NCBI GenBank assembly: GCA_030522415.1
Contig: CM060124.1
Coordinates: forward strand, 28,864,954-28,928,953
DNA: 64,000 nucleotides
Source of the DNA: Channallabes apus
Taxonomy: Eukaryota > Chordata > Actinopteri > Siluriformes > Clariidae
Direction: 5' to 3'
A program made the position numbers and the translations under genes. Below are positions 43,532 through 55,648 of this stretch, in pieces. Each line of letters opens with the position of its first letter. The first letter of the stretch is position 1. The notes under the pieces are model-generated. The model worked only from the letters and a program-made list of their open reading frames with translations, was not told the DNA's origin and ran no database searches.

Positions 43532-45410
43532 CTAACTCGGGGGCAGTGAGCCCGGAGTAGCATGAACATCCAGATTTATAAATGTAAGAAATGTGTGCGG
43601 GGAGGAACCAACCCTTCGTGCCACACAATTACTGCAGGGGATACCTCCTGCTGGTGAGACTGGGATGATCACCCAGGTTGGGTGAGCCCTGCTTCCCAGA
43701 GGCGAAGTGAACCCACGCGCCTCATAGGAGAGGGCAATATGCATCTCTCACCCAGTATAGTGGCGCTCTGACTTACGCCACTAGCTGATGCGGTGGACGT
43801 GAATCTGAAGAGCACATACTGGATAGTAAGTGAAGTTTCTCCTGCTCCGAAGCTGTAAAAGGCGGAGAACAGAAGGCTTCAAACAATGCAGCTAAGAAAA
43901 TCCTGAGGGTACTAGGGCACAAGCCCAAGGACAAGCTTTTACTGCAGAAGCTCCAGCACTGAAACATTTTGGCAGTGGACTGGGTCTACCTGCTTGGCAC
44001 ACACTTGTTGCAGGGGAATACCTCTTGCTAATCCAATAGCTGAGGCGATCCCCTGGTTGAATGAGCCCTGATTCCTAGAGGCGAAGTGAGTCCACGCGCC
44101 TCATAGGAGAGGGCAATAGCATCTCTCATCCAGAGCATGAAGAAGTTGCTCTGACCTACGCCACTAGCTGATGCGGTGGACGTAGATCTGAAGAGCACAA
44201 GCTGGACACAGCAAGTGAAGTCTCTCCTGCTCCGAAGCTGTAAGCGCGGAGGACAGAAGGCTTCAAAAGCAATAGGGTGCCTGTTGGGTTTATAGTTAGC
44301 TTTTGGAAGATATTTGAGAGAGGATGCAGTTACGCACGTCCTGAAAGTGCTAGGGCATAGACCCGAGGACGGAAACTCCAGCACTGAAACAATTCGGCAG
44401 TGGACTGGGTTTACCTGCTTAGCAGACACTTGCTGCAGGGGAATACCTCTTGCTAGTGCAATAGAAGAGGCAATCCCTTTGGCTGAAGGAGCCCTGATTC
44501 CTAGAGGCGAAGTGAGGCCACGCGCCTCATAGGAGAGGGCAATAGCATGTCTCATTCAGCACATGTAGAAACTGCTCTGACCTACGCCACTAGCTGACGC
44601 GGTGGACGTAGATCTGAAGAGCACAAGCTGGACACAGCAAGTGAAGTCTCTCCTGCTCCGAAGCTGTAAGCGCGGAGGACAGAAGGCTTCAAGAGCAATA
44701 GGGTGCCTGTTGCGAGGAGGGAAACTCCAGCACTGAAACAATTCGGCAGTGGACTGGGTTTACCTGCTTAGCAGACACTTGCTGCAGGGGAATACCTCCT
44801 GCTAGTGCAATAGATGAGGCAATCCCTTTGGCTGAAAGAGCCCTGATTCCTAGAGGCGAAGTGAGGCCACGCGCCTCATAGGAGAGGGCAATAGCATGTC
44901 TCATCCAGAACATGTAGAAACTGCTCTGACCTACGCCACTAGCAGATGCGGTGGACGTAGATCTGAAGAGCACAAGCTGGAAACAGCAAGTGAAGTCTCT
45001 CCTGCTCCGAAGCTGTAAGCGCGGAGGACAGAAGGCTTCAAGAGCAATAGGGTGCCCGTTGGGTTTATGGAGCTTTCGGAAGATAGTTGAGAGAGGATGC
45101 AGTCACGTACGTCCTGAGAGTACTAGGGCACAGACCCGAGGAGGGAAACTCCAGCACTGAAACAATTCGGCAGTGGACTGGGTTTACCTGCTTAGCATAT
45201 ACTTGCTGCAGGGGAATTCCTCTTGCTAATGCAATAGATGAGGCAATCCCCAGGGTTGAAAGAGCCCTGATTCCCAGAGGCGAAGTGAACCCACGCGCCT
45301 CATAGGAGAGGGCAATAGCATCTCTCATCCAAAACATGTAGAAGCTGCTCTGACCTACGCCACTAGCTGATGCGGTGGACGTAAATCTGAAGAGCAGTAA
45401 AAGGCGAAGC
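43532..45410 (-). pseudogene. DIRS-5 array of five partial tyrosine-recombinase units
   Basis: The same point (ACTTGCTGCAGGGG) recurs near 43629, 44003, 44427, 44776 and 45200, giving units of 374, 424, 349 and 424 bp. Each unit joins the recombinase C-terminal text (RDAIALSYEARGLTSPLGIR, GIPLQQV) to the N-terminal text (AKQVNPVHCRIVSVLEF) without breaking the frame. One 175-codon frame (44028-44555) crosses such a junction. The middle of the gene and, except in the outermost unit, the presumed Tyr segment are missing. It cannot encode an active recombinase. Confidence 0.82.
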
Positions 45411-45439
45411 ATATCTTAGAAGGCAAGAGGTCCGCCTTG

Positions 45440-46566
45440 CTACATGAAAATCTCTCCCTGACTACTTCGGAGTGGGGTTACCATTCCCCGTGTGTCAGAG
45501 GTAGACTGGACAGTACTACTGCTCCCGCATCCATGCTGGAATGTAAATCGCTCTGAGGGACAGGAACCTGGTGCGCTAGCTGTTAGCGGCGCGAGCACAG
45601 TCCGCCCTGGCGATAATATATGAGACTGCCATAGTGTTGTCCACCGCACTAGGACATGGCAGCCTCTCAACTGCTGGAGGAAGTGCTTTAGGGCCAGAAA
45701 TAGAGCCATCATTTCGAGGCAATTGCTGTGCCATGCGAAAAGATAGCCTCTCCAGCTCCCTTGGGCTGGACAGTCATCAGAGACCGCACCCCAGCCTATG
45801 AGGGAAGCATCTGTCGTTAGCCTCAGCGACGACAAGATGAACTTAGAGTGGGACCCAGAGTAGAGACTGGGGTCTGAACCACGTAGAAAGGGTACGAAGC
45901 ACCTGGCGCGTAACCCATATTGGGGATTGGCCCTAGTGATATCCCCTGGTTCTTAGCCACAACTTAGAATGCTCTCATGTGCAGAAGGTCCAAAGGTGTT
46001 ACCGTGGATACAGCTGCCATGAGAGCTAGGATGTCTGAAAGTGATGGTCACTTTCTGGTCTAGCTTGTTTTCCTTGAGGGTGTTGAGAATGGGTTCGATA
46101 CGAGCGGGAGACAGCTGTGCCCGCTTACGACCGAATCCCATAAGCACCCAATGTGTTGTCCTCTGCACAGGAAAGAGCACGCTTTCGTGGCGTTGGGTCC
46201 CAATCCTGAGAACAGAGATGAGCTAGGACGACATGCTGATGTCGAAGCACTAGCCACCGGATGCCCTGGGACTCCCATAAGAACCAGGGCTAAATCCGTG
46301 CATTTTGTATGTGTGCGGGTGAGCTAGACCAATGGAAGGACCCGATACTGGTAAGCTTCGCCCCCGAAAGCGAACCTCAGGATCTCCCTGTGTTGTGGCA
46401 ATGTTTCTGTATGAAAGTAAGCGTCCTTAAATCGATTGTCAGAAACAATCGCTTGGTAGGGTTGAGAGCAATCACCTTTACAGTCAAGAACTGAACTGTA
46501 TTCATTGATTTTCAGGTAGCGGGAGAGCGGGGGGGGGGATGTTAGATGTTCAGCATCCTGAAGCAT
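45440..46566 (-). pseudogene. DIRS-5 RNase H / RT relic
   Basis: RNase H: LRLTTDASLIGWGAVSDDCP, HSNCLEMMALFLALKHFLQQ. Connection: SPARIEPILNTLKENKLDQK. RT: VSDNRFKDAYFHTETLPQHR, EILRFAFGGEAYQYRVLP (46324-46566). The N-terminal RT fingers and the IDD motif region are deleted or frameshifted. Confidence 0.8.
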
Positions 46567-46569
46567 GGC

Positions 46570-46745
46570 AGGAAAAACCGAAGAACTAACAGCCTATTGG
46601 AGACTGGTGTTGCCCGAACACCAGTGGTGGCGGAGCAAACACCGACCTCCTGGGGGTGCCAGGGAGAACACATATTCGTTAAAAAGGAATTCTGGGTGCC
46701 TTTCCCTATTGGGGGGGCCACCCCCATTTATTTTATTTTATACAC

Positions 46746-46810
<65 letters not shown>

Positions 46811-47460
46811 ATATATATAAAATCAGTCTGACCTCCTGTGTGCAGTGGAGCACCACGCTGACCCACTGCCTGAAAAGCTTTTCCCTCTAGGGCAGATAAA
46901 AGTCTACACAGCTAGAAAGGAAGTATAAGCTTACCAGGGAGGATGATGTCCCAGGAGAGAGATAGCCTGTGAAGCGTCTCTGCTATCTGGGCGTCATCAT
47001 ACAATCCCGCGTTTCCATATCGACTATATTTAAATAAACAAATAAGTCGATGGCATGAAAAACACAGCATGAATACAGCCTACTCCATGAAAGGGTTAAC
47101 TCATATGAAGAGAGCTGAGAGGGGGGGGGGAGAGAGAGAGCGTCATTGAGGCTCCGCCCCCCGGCCACCCGACAGAAGCTGCCGTCTACTGCTTGTTTTA
47201 GTGCTTAAGGCTATTTTCATCTCCGGTAAAAAAAGAGAGGAATTCTCGTGATGACAACGCGGAAGAAAGGAGTTTTCTTACCTCCGTCTGCCGCAGCTGT
47301 GTCAGATGCACGAGTTTTAAGCCAGGAATGCGCGGCGCGCGCAGCACTAGTCGAAGCAGTGTAGAGATCGCACTCCGATATGGATTATCACACACGGAGG
47401 GATTTAACTCGTCAAATCGGTGAGTTAAACACCTTCTTATTTTGGTTTATCACAAGCACG
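46570..47460 (-). pseudogene. DIRS-5 gag relic with a long (TA)n insertion
   Basis: Only scraps are left: the region before RT (46580-46730), GKAFQA-like codons near 46870, the MMPRVE-like segment near 46980-47010, and the Ser-rich region near 47150-47300. The first exon start is not recognisable. A (TA)n run occupies the middle. Confidence 0.6.
46748..46808. repeat. (TA)n microsatellite
   Basis: About 30 uninterrupted TA units, cruciform-prone. Confidence 0.95.
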
Positions 47461-47680
47461 CTTCACAACTAGGCTCTGAAGACAAATGATCTGAGGTCGT
47501 TGCCGGCTCACCTGTTTTTATAACCTCCACCTACATCTAATCAGATGACGTCACCTGTCGAGGTTATATATAGCCAAAAACTTTGGCGTGTTTTCACAGC
47601 ATGCTTCAACGACCGGCAACGCGACAAACTGGTTCCCATAGCGTTTTCACGCAGCATCGAGTGTAGCCTTGCTAGGGAAC

Positions 47681-48821
47681 AGGAGAATTTAGTGAAGACA
47701 AAGATAAATAATCTTTACAGAATATCTAGTTGTAATAAAAATAAAAGATATTAGTAAACCTACACCACAGAGTGTGAAAAAAAACTTGTTTTTGGGGAAT
47801 TCTGGAATGTAAATAAGCTGCCTGTGCTAATGTTAACCAGTGAACTTTGTTAGCGTTAGCCGCTGTCTGTCTGTTTTCTCGTCTGCATTAAATTAACTGA
47901 GAGACACACCTCCCTTCCCCACACACACACACCTCCCCTTTCCTCCTTAACTGATAAACACTTCAGCTCGGTAACTAAGCGCTCGTGCTACGCGCTCGTG
48001 CTACAAATTCATGGCCAAAGTGGGGAAAATATAAACACGGATATGAGCGTTTAGCTCGCTAGCTCCTGTACATCTAGCCTCATCTTGTGTCCATCATGTA
48101 CTGCATCAAATTATATTCCAGTCACAGAAATAACCTGCAGATTAAGTCTTACCCAAAGAATAAATAAACGCTGAATTTATCCAGACAACATGCGGTCAGA
48201 TTCTGAAGGTATTTTCAGAGAGCACAAACACTCTTCATCGGGTAGTGCAGCTCTTGTAATAGGGACATTAATAGTATTTTCGAGGCTTTAGCATCTTTTT
48301 GGGGAAAAGTGGAGTGACATTGTGAGTTTGTGACACTGACAGTAAGCTGTAATGTTAACTCCAGACTTGGTAAACAGACCATTAAGTTATCTAAAGTCAC
48401 TGACCACTGCTGGTGCTGCCAATGATTTTCAAAAAACGGCTAATAAAAAACTAAACTGAGAAATAAACTGTAAACTACCCCAAACACATTTTGTAAAATA
48501 AAACACCACTTACCGCGAATAGTCCATTAAGCCGCTATCTTCATCTCTGTAGTGCAGTTTGGTACCGTCAGTTCAGTGGGGGGGTGTTAAAATCACATGA
48601 TTGCAACGCGCTGAGGTCTGTTAACGTGTTCTTGAGAACAAAACGCCATCTAGTGGTGGAACCAGGTAAATGAATAAATAGGGCGTGAATGGACGTGTTT
48701 ACTGTGAAATCTTGATATTCTGGCTGGAAAGGGAGGGAGAATCACGCCATCCAATGGTCAGCCACACGCCATTCGCATGCCATTCACATGGCCTCGGCTA
48801 TTTGAAGTGGCTCCTACTGTA
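47681..48821 (-). repeat. Dispersed repeat A, copy 2
   Basis: 48112-48821 matches 1-725, including the splice-donor exon (CGCG|GTAAGTG on the minus strand, about 48510) and the open 62-codon minus frame at 48215-48400. 47681-48111 is probably more of the same element because the first copy continues off the window. It contains a 13-bp tandem duplication (GCGCTCGTGCTAC, about 47982-48005). DIRS-5 sits directly against it, possibly inserted into it. Confidence 0.55.
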
Positions 48822-50587
48822 CCCTTAATCCCAAATCCTAAATCACAGACCACAGACCTGATCAGCCACACCTTCTAAGTCAGAGCATTACTTTTAAATT
48901 TTATTCCCAAATTCTAAACTGTAATTGTTATTTATAAAATATATATATATTTTTCCTTTCTTTTCCCTGTATCGCCACCCACATTTTTCATCCAGTTCTT
49001 CCCGGGTCTAATGTAGTTAACCGCAGCTCTGTTCCACTCTTTCATTTTAAAACAAAGTTAATAAACATTTCCATTAGTCACGGTGTCTTTAACACGACAC
49101 TCATGGAACTGGAGGATGGATAAAGAGTATCAGTAAGACTACAGAGGAAAATAAAGTTTGGTTCATTTTGGTCTCTGCACCAGTAATTTATTGACTCTTT
49201 TTTGCTCTTGTTTAATTTTTACAGAACAGATGCTTAGGGATGTTTCAGATTTTAAAAGAAAAAAATTTAAGTTGTTCAGAACCTGTGATCATGAATGCTG
49301 TTATTCCTTGGGGACTTAATACAACTCTAGAGCAGAACACACCTGACGATTCTTTATGTCATGTCTTTACTGAAAATTACTAGCATCTTTATCAAATCAC
49401 AATTATTACAACAATTTAATGGTTATTATAAAACACACTTTATTTTCCTTTGTTGTTACCCTCCTTAACAGTTGCTATAGTGATATATAGGTATAGGCTG
49501 ATGAATGCTGATGGATGAGTCTTGGTTTGGCAGTTGCCAGAACAATACTTGACTAACTGCATTGTGCCAAGTGTAAAGTATCGCGAAGGGAGATTATGAT
49601 GGTGGAGTTATGTAAGGCATATATTAAATTTGCATTTTGTCCTGAATTTGCTCAGTGTGCGTCTGATTGTATAACGTCTAATAACGGAGTTGATCAGCTT
49701 TTAATCAAACGGAGTTGATCAGCTTCTTCATTCATTTCATTAATGTATCTTGATAAAGGCCTTTTAAAAATTTGAGCACCTCTCTTTTTCTGCTTTCATT
49801 TTGTAGAAATGAATTGGTTTTCTGGACCCTAAGTTTTCCAATGCAGAATGTCTGGAGGTTTCATATGTCTTGACATAAATTGATTAATATATACAGTACT
49901 GAGCACAAGTATTGAGCCACTCCTAATTTTTTCACCTTAATGACAGCCAAGATTAATGTATTTTTTTCTTTTTTTTTATGAAAATGCTATACAACAATTA
50001 ATATTCAGTGTGAATTCCTTTATTCTTAGAAACCTGATTAAATCAGTTGCCCATAGAGTGTGCTTGATGCTTAGCTATAGAACACTTCCTCCTCAAGGTG
50101 AAAAATAATTAAAATAATTCGGGCTAAAGCCCCAAAATATTGATTCTAACAATGGCAGTGATTTAATCATAGAAAAAGAAATCAAATTCCAAACATGAGC
50201 CATTGAGAAACAGGTGCAGATGATCAGGCCAGTGATTAGTGTTGATGCTGAATGCTGAGTGGTTGGAACAGATGAGAGGGGAAATGAGGTTGCTGCTGCT
50301 AAGTTGTTATACTGTATACACATCTGATTTTTAAATCTTTAGGCACTTTGCAGCCTGTCGCAGTAAAACATATGTTCCAGTTTGTTTCATTCAATATACA
50401 TTATTTCATGTACAGTAATTTAATATGAAGAAATAAGGGCTTAGGACTACTGCACTGTACTGTAATACAGTAATACTGTAATGTAACTGACAAAATAAAA
50501 AAAGCAAATTGGTGAAGAAGCAGATGTTTAGCTGCTTAAATGTGAAAACATGTGTTCTATGACCTTACATTTATCTATAAATGAATA

Positions 50588-50588
<1 letters not shown>
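48822..50588. other. Unannotated interval
   Basis: AT-rich. Near 49896 the words TACAGTACTGAGCACAAGTA and TTGAGCCACTCC resemble a Tc1-type terminus, but no partner end was found. No supported gene. Confidence 0.35.
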
Positions 50589-50624
<36 letters not shown>

Positions 50625-50634
50625 GGGGGGGGGG
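50589..50634. repeat. (GT)n followed by a poly-G run
   Basis: About 16 GT units followed by an 11-base G tract. Confidence 0.95.
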
Positions 50635-50699
50635 TAATAAATGTTTATTTTAGCAATTTCTTGTGGAATAAGAGGACAAAAACATAAATAGACAAATCA

Positions 50700-51010
50700 A
50701 CACCTTTCTAGTGTGTGACGATAACCTTGTTTCATTGCACTGCTTCGTCATTGATTATTTTCCTACAACAGCACATCCCAATTTGTTAAACTTAGCCTCC
50801 TCATTCAGGCCACATCTAAGTACTTCATTTCCAATTAGGCACGGGCAGAGTCAACAGTTCGCTTGGGTATGCACTCAGCATTTGTCCCTAATTAGCTTGA
50901 GTGGTGCTGTCTTCATGATTTTCATGCCATTGAATATTCAGCACCACTTTTCTGCCCTACAGCTAGCCAACGTACAAAGGCCTTGGTAATTAGCTGCTGA
51001 GGTGACTGTA
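50700..51010. other. Candidate conserved non-coding element
   Basis: Not repetitive within the window and of balanced composition. It has several homeodomain/POU/SOX-like words (CCTAATTAGCTTGAG, CCATTGAATATTCAGCACC, GGTAATTAGCTGCTGAGG). There is no reading frame with coding character. This is a pattern guess; conservation must be tested. Confidence 0.3.
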
Positions 51011-51354
51011 TGGCTAAGAAAGGAAGAAAAAATGCTGAATTGTGCAGAACAGGACCAGGCTTAGAAAGCTTTACTCTAAGAATGTAGCTCTTCAGTGTGA
51101 AATGTCATGAGTGGAGTGTCCCGAAAGCTCATGAACCCATATGCTCTTTGGGGAGCAATGCTTTTCCCCCATTTTTATAACTTTGGTCATTTGCTAAAAT
51201 TAGCAATCCGGCCATCTCCATAGAGTATTTAAAACACTGTTTGCGTCTTTATATTTTTTAAATATTTTTTATCTGCTAATTTTAACATTTTGAAAATCGA
51301 GGGCAAAAGGTTAGTCTGTGCTATTGAAAATCATTCTAGGTGATGTCAGCTTGG
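51011..51354. other. Unannotated interval
   Basis: Nothing recognised. Confidence 0.4.
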
Positions 51355-51990
51355 TTTAGTTTGTATATATGCAAATTGTATTTTTGAAACCTAGCTAATT
51401 GTTTAGAGGTACTCAGTTGATCGTGATCTCTTATGAGGTCTGATTTCAAATCTGATAGCTAGTATCGAACATAGACACAGCGCATTCATCGAACATACAG
51501 CCACAGCATTAACCTTACTGGTATATAATTAATTATATACCAGTAAAGGTATATTTAAGGCTTATCTATGCCTGTGGGAAAGCAAAGGCCAACCTGTCTG
51601 GTCCGAACCTACAGAAAAGGCAATGCAGCATAAATTAAAATGTAAAACACTGACTATGATAGAAAGATATCAGAACACCCAATGCATCACAGCCTGCTGA
51701 AAATGGGGGTTTAGCAGTCAAGGTTGTTTATTGGGCATACAAATTTTCCAGATCAAGTATGGATGGAATGCACTGTAAAAACAAGTCTAATCCATAGAGA
51801 CCCCGCTCCTCAACCGACAGAACCCAAAGAACCTACCACTATCAACCTAATGCCACACACCTTTACACTCCCCCGGAGGTTTTCTGTGAAAAGGAATCAA
51901 ACCAAATGAGGCTGGTACAATATAATATTGGCAACAATATTGGGCTTAATGTTTTGGGTTTTAATGTTATGGATGATTTGGTGTGTGCTG
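51355..51990 (+). repeat. Duplicated block, copy 1, containing Tc1 family B relic copy 3
   Basis: 51355-51520 is almost identical to 53422-53590. From 51530 on it parallels 54010-54400. The inner part is Tc1 relic: YDRKISEHPMHHSLLKMGV-like codons near 51655-51715 and SLIHRDPAPQPTEPKEPTT near 51783-51840 (the C-terminal Tc1 region). Confidence 0.7.
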
Positions 51991-53243
51991 CCCTACAGCT
52001 TTACATTCCACTGGCTGGTTAGTATCTGACTCCACAAATTTAACTGTTTTTGTTAGATTTTGTCAAAATACACTTCAGTATGCACTTAGTCTTTGGGTAA
52101 AGTAGTCATTTCACACACACCAGCTGTTAATGCCAGAAGCTAATGATGTTCATTAAAACCCAATGACTGAGACAGAAATTAATAGCATAACCAGTGACTT
52201 GTTTTAAAATCTTAAATTCCTGAGTGCCATTTTCCTTGGGTTTTTTTGTGTTTTTTTTTTCTCGTTTAATGGGGTGTTGGGTATAATGAATTCTGTGTGT
52301 AAAACCTATTGGTGCAATAGGTTATTCACATTCAGATAAATGATTTTCTGTAACATCTCAAGATTTACCGGGGATCTATTCTTCATGATGTTTTCAGTGA
52401 AACACCACTCAATGTGGGTTTTTCTCAGTGTGAACCCCTAGCAGCAAAGCCAGTAGCTAGGGATTTTCTTTCCCAGTCATAGGGAAGAAAGACCAATCAT
52501 CCTATTCTCCAGCTCCTATTTCTTTTCTTCTCGTTTCTAACAGTAACCCTGAGGCATTGAGAATGATATCACACCTCAGTATGTACAGGATGTAACATCC
52601 CTCTATCTGAAAGTCTCTCATCTTCTTTCTCTCCCCACTTTCACTCTCTGGAGGATTCAGAAGCCTGTGTTGTCCATCTGCCCCAAGAATTTATCTGCAC
52701 TGATCCCAAAGGAACATGCCATGTCACTGCCTGTATGTGAAAAGTAAAAACACTATTGAGTTTCCAAACTTAATCTTAGTTTCATGGAAACAGATCACAT
52801 TGAGATCTTGAGTTTCAAGGGTAATTGTAAAGTTTAGTGTCTTTTTAGTTCCCAGGAAAAAAAAATATGGGCACCTTTATTTCCAAAGAACATCCATTAT
52901 ATATGCAATTTATTAAGGAATTACACTTTATAATTTTATAGCATTTATTTCCTGTGTCACAGCATGTGCCACTGATGGATGTGCACCCCAGTCCACATGC
53001 TCCAGTCTGCCATCCAGCTGGGCACATCCACATTATTCCTTTCCTCCCCTTTCTTTCCATCTTCCCTCCTTTCCAATTTCCTTCCCTGTTATTTTCTAAA
53101 TAAAATTATCCCTTTTCCCATCCATGTGTCTGGGGTGCCACTGTGGAAAAGATTGAACAGACACTGGTAGAGAACACACACACACAGGAGCACCTACTGC
53201 AGACCTTGGTTTGAGTCCCTAAAGGCTGAGTTCTTACTCATAG
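51991..53243. other. Unannotated interval
   Basis: No gene. 52945-53000 (TGTCACAGCATGTGCCACTG, ATGGATGTGCACCCCAGTC) is a partial third copy of the block C start. 53030-53170 is pyrimidine-rich and loosely parallels 54740-54870. Confidence 0.4.
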
Positions 53244-53420
53244 ACAGGCAGTGCCAGGGGCGATGGTGAGCACAGAGCTAAGGGAGGGGCAGTGTCACGG
53301 CATGCACCTTTGATGGATGTGCACCCCAGTCTGTTGTCGCTCCTTGATCACTCCATAGGCTCCCTACGTAGGCGGCCAGTTCAGGCTGGCTGGCGATAAT
53401 TAATGTTAATGGATCTCGGG
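53244..53420 (+). repeat. Block C, copy 1
   Basis: Matches 54405-54590 in the same orientation (GGCAGTGCCAGGGGCGATGG ... AATTAATGTTAATGGATCTC). The pair brackets the second duplicated Tc1 block like long direct repeats. Confidence 0.75.
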
Positions 53421-53629
53421 TTTAGTTTGTATATATGCAAATTGTATTTTTGAAACCTAGCTAATTGTTTAGAGGTACGCAGTTGATCGTGATCTCTTTT
53501 GAGGTCTGATTTCAAATCTGCTAGCTAGTATCGAACATAGACACAGCACATTCATCGAACATGCAGCCACAGCATTAACCTTACTGCTGGGTGAATTAAA
53601 TAGAATTATCAATTATATGCCAGTAAAGG

Positions 53630-54011
53630 AGGCGGCGCAGTGGTGTAGTGGTTAGCACTGTTGCCTTGCACCTCCAGGGTCTGGGTTCGATTCCCCGGCC
53701 AGGCTCGATTCCCATCTCTGTGTGCATGGAGTTTGCATGTTCTCCCCGTGCTTGGTGGGTTTCCTCCGGGTACTCCGGTTTCCTCCCACAGTCCAAAGAT
53801 ATGCAGGTTAGACTAATTGGCGTTCCTAAATTGCCCGTAGTGTTGTGATTGGGTGCGTGTGTATGTGTGTGTGCCCTGCGATGGATTGGCACCCTGTCCA
53901 GGGTGTACCCCTAGTGCCCGAAGTCTCCTGGGATAGGCTCCAGGTCCCCCGCGACCCTGAACACAGGATTAAGCGGTATAGAAAATGAATGAATGAATGA
54001 ATGAATGAATA
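53630..54011 (+). mobile_element. tRNA-derived SINE (DANA/Mermaid-like) with 10-bp target duplication
   Basis: Well preserved. Box A-like TAGTGGTTAGCA (53646-53657) and a perfect box B GGTTCGATTCC (53684-53694). The body includes GCATGTTCTCCCCGTG and CACAGTCCAAAGATATG, and the tail is (GAAT)n. Flanked by CCAGTAAAGG on both sides (53620-53629, 54012-54021). It interrupts the second copy of the duplicated block, so it postdates the duplication. Confidence 0.92.
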
Positions 54012-54404
54012 CCAGTAAAGGTATATTAAAGGCTTATCTATGGGATAAGCTGTGGGAAAGCAAAGGCCAACCTGTCTGGTCTGATCCTACAGAAAAGGCA
54101 ATGCAGCATAAATTACTTGTAAAATGTCAACACTGACTATGATAGAAAGATATCAGAACACCTAATGCATCACAGCCAGCCACAGATTTAGCAGTCAAGG
54201 TTGTTTATTGGGCGTACAAATTTTCCAGATCAAGCATGGATGGAATGAACTGGACAAACAAGTCTTATGCATGGAGACCCCGCTCCTCAACTGACAGCAC
54301 CCAAAGAACCCACCACTAACACCCTAATCCGACACACCTTTACACACCCCCAGAGGTTTTGTGTAATAATGCCCCTTGCAAGGAATCAATTCCAAATAAA
54401 AAAC
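54012..54404 (+). pseudogene. Tc1/mariner relic, family B copy 4 (duplicated block, copy 2)
   Basis: Parallels 51530-51900: DRKISEHLMHHS-like codons near 54140-54175 and HGDPAPQLTAPKEPTTNTLI near 54270-54330. Dead. The sequence upstream of the SINE (53422-53629) belongs to the same block. Confidence 0.65.
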
Positions 54405-54590
54405 ACAGGCAGTGCCAGGGGCGATGGTGAGCTCAGAGCTAAGGGGGGGGGGGGGGCAGTGTCATGTCATGCACATCTGATGGATGTTCACCCCAGTCTG
54501 TTGTCGCTTCTTGATCACTCCATAGGCTCCCTACATAGGCGGCCAGTTCAGGCTGACTGGCAATAATTAATGTTAATGGATCTCAGGTTT
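54405..54590 (+). repeat. Block C, copy 2
   Basis: Second copy of the 53244 block; differs by point changes and a longer G run (54445-54457). Confidence 0.75.
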
Positions 54591-55030
54591 TCTCCATGTT
54601 ATGAAAGCGAGATGCTGAGTTTAGTCTGAGATCTGGGAGAAATCTGGGAGGGGTCAGTCTTGGCCTATGTTTGCCACTATGCCTGCCACCACCTTTTGCT
54701 AGCCACATGCCTGCTTGCCAATTGGGAACTTCCACCAAACCTGCATGTGCACTCCTTTACTTTTTTCCTCCCCTTCTATCCCTTCCTCCCTCTTTAAACC
54801 CTCTCCTAACCCTCCCTGTCTTATGTCCGTGTGTTTGTGGTGCCACCCATGCAAAAAGATCAAACCCATTACATCAGTTACAAAGCACTGAAACTGGATA
54901 CTTATTCCATAAATGTTAAAATTTTTTGTTAAGTCACTTTTGGTACATTTTACAGAACAGATGTTGTACAAATTTCACATCATCTGGTGACTTGTACACA
55001 GATAATTTTCCAACACAGCTCAGGGGTGTA
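54591..55030. other. Unannotated interval
   Basis: Pyrimidine-rich (54700-54830); loosely similar to 53000-53170. No gene. Confidence 0.4.
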
Positions 55031-55648
55031 TACTGTGGGGCAAAAACTTATTTAGTCAGTCACCAATTGCGCACGTTCTCCCACTTTAAAAGATGAGAGA
55101 GGCCTGTAGTTTTCATTATAGGTATACCTGAACTATGAGTCTCCAGAAAATCACATTGTAGGACTTTTAAAGAATTTATTTGCAAATTATGGTGGAAAAT
55201 AGGTATTTGGGCAATAACAAAATTTCATCTCAATACTTTGTTATATACCCTTTGTTGGAAATGTCAGAGGTCAAACATTTTCTGTATGTCTTCACAAGGT
55301 TTTCACACACTGTTGCTGGTATTTTGGCCTATTGCTCCATGCAGATCTCCTTTAGAGCAGTGATGTTTTGCTGGGCAACAAGGACTTTCACATACACCTG
55401 TTGGTGACGTAGCTTCCTGTTTTTGTATCGTTGCCGCGAAAGTTTCGCGTTTGTATCAGTGTTTAAATTACATAGCTTTTTCATTTATACAATATTAAAT
55501 TTAATAGCAAATAGCTTTTACATTTTCATACTATTCGGCTTCGCCTTTTTTCTGCGATTTTTGGAGAACGCACGAGTTTCCTAGTCTAAGAACAACAAAC
55601 GGAATTCAGCTCCAAACAACTAAAACTCCGACACAAAGGTGCGTTATC

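Larger units (their letters stand above)
43059..47680 (-). mobile_element. DIRS-like retrotransposon, copy DIRS-5, complete ends
   Basis: Textbook DIRS layout. The 3' inverted repeat starts AACGTCTCGGG at 43059. The internal complementary region (43327-43432) is the reverse complement of the two outer tips joined together. A recombinase array, RNase H/RT relics and gag relics follow, then the 5' inverted repeat from about 47452 to GCTAGGGAAC at 47680. The two inverted repeats match over about 200 bp with very few differences, so this is a recent copy or its ends were homogenised. Protein regions are nonetheless scrambled, so it must have moved with help from other copies. Confidence 0.92.

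Noticed and set aside
43629..45210. Regularly spaced repeats that might suggest a CRISPR-like array
   Set aside because: Units are 349-457 bp, translate to pieces of tyrosine recombinase and lie in a eukaryotic retrotransposon; there are no short direct repeats with unique spacers.
46546..46890. Tyr/Ile-repeat frames
   Set aside because: Produced by the (TA)n tract.
53640..53715. Functional tRNA gene (good box A and box B)
   Set aside because: It is the head of a SINE with a body, tail repeats and target duplication; the cloverleaf is not maintained.
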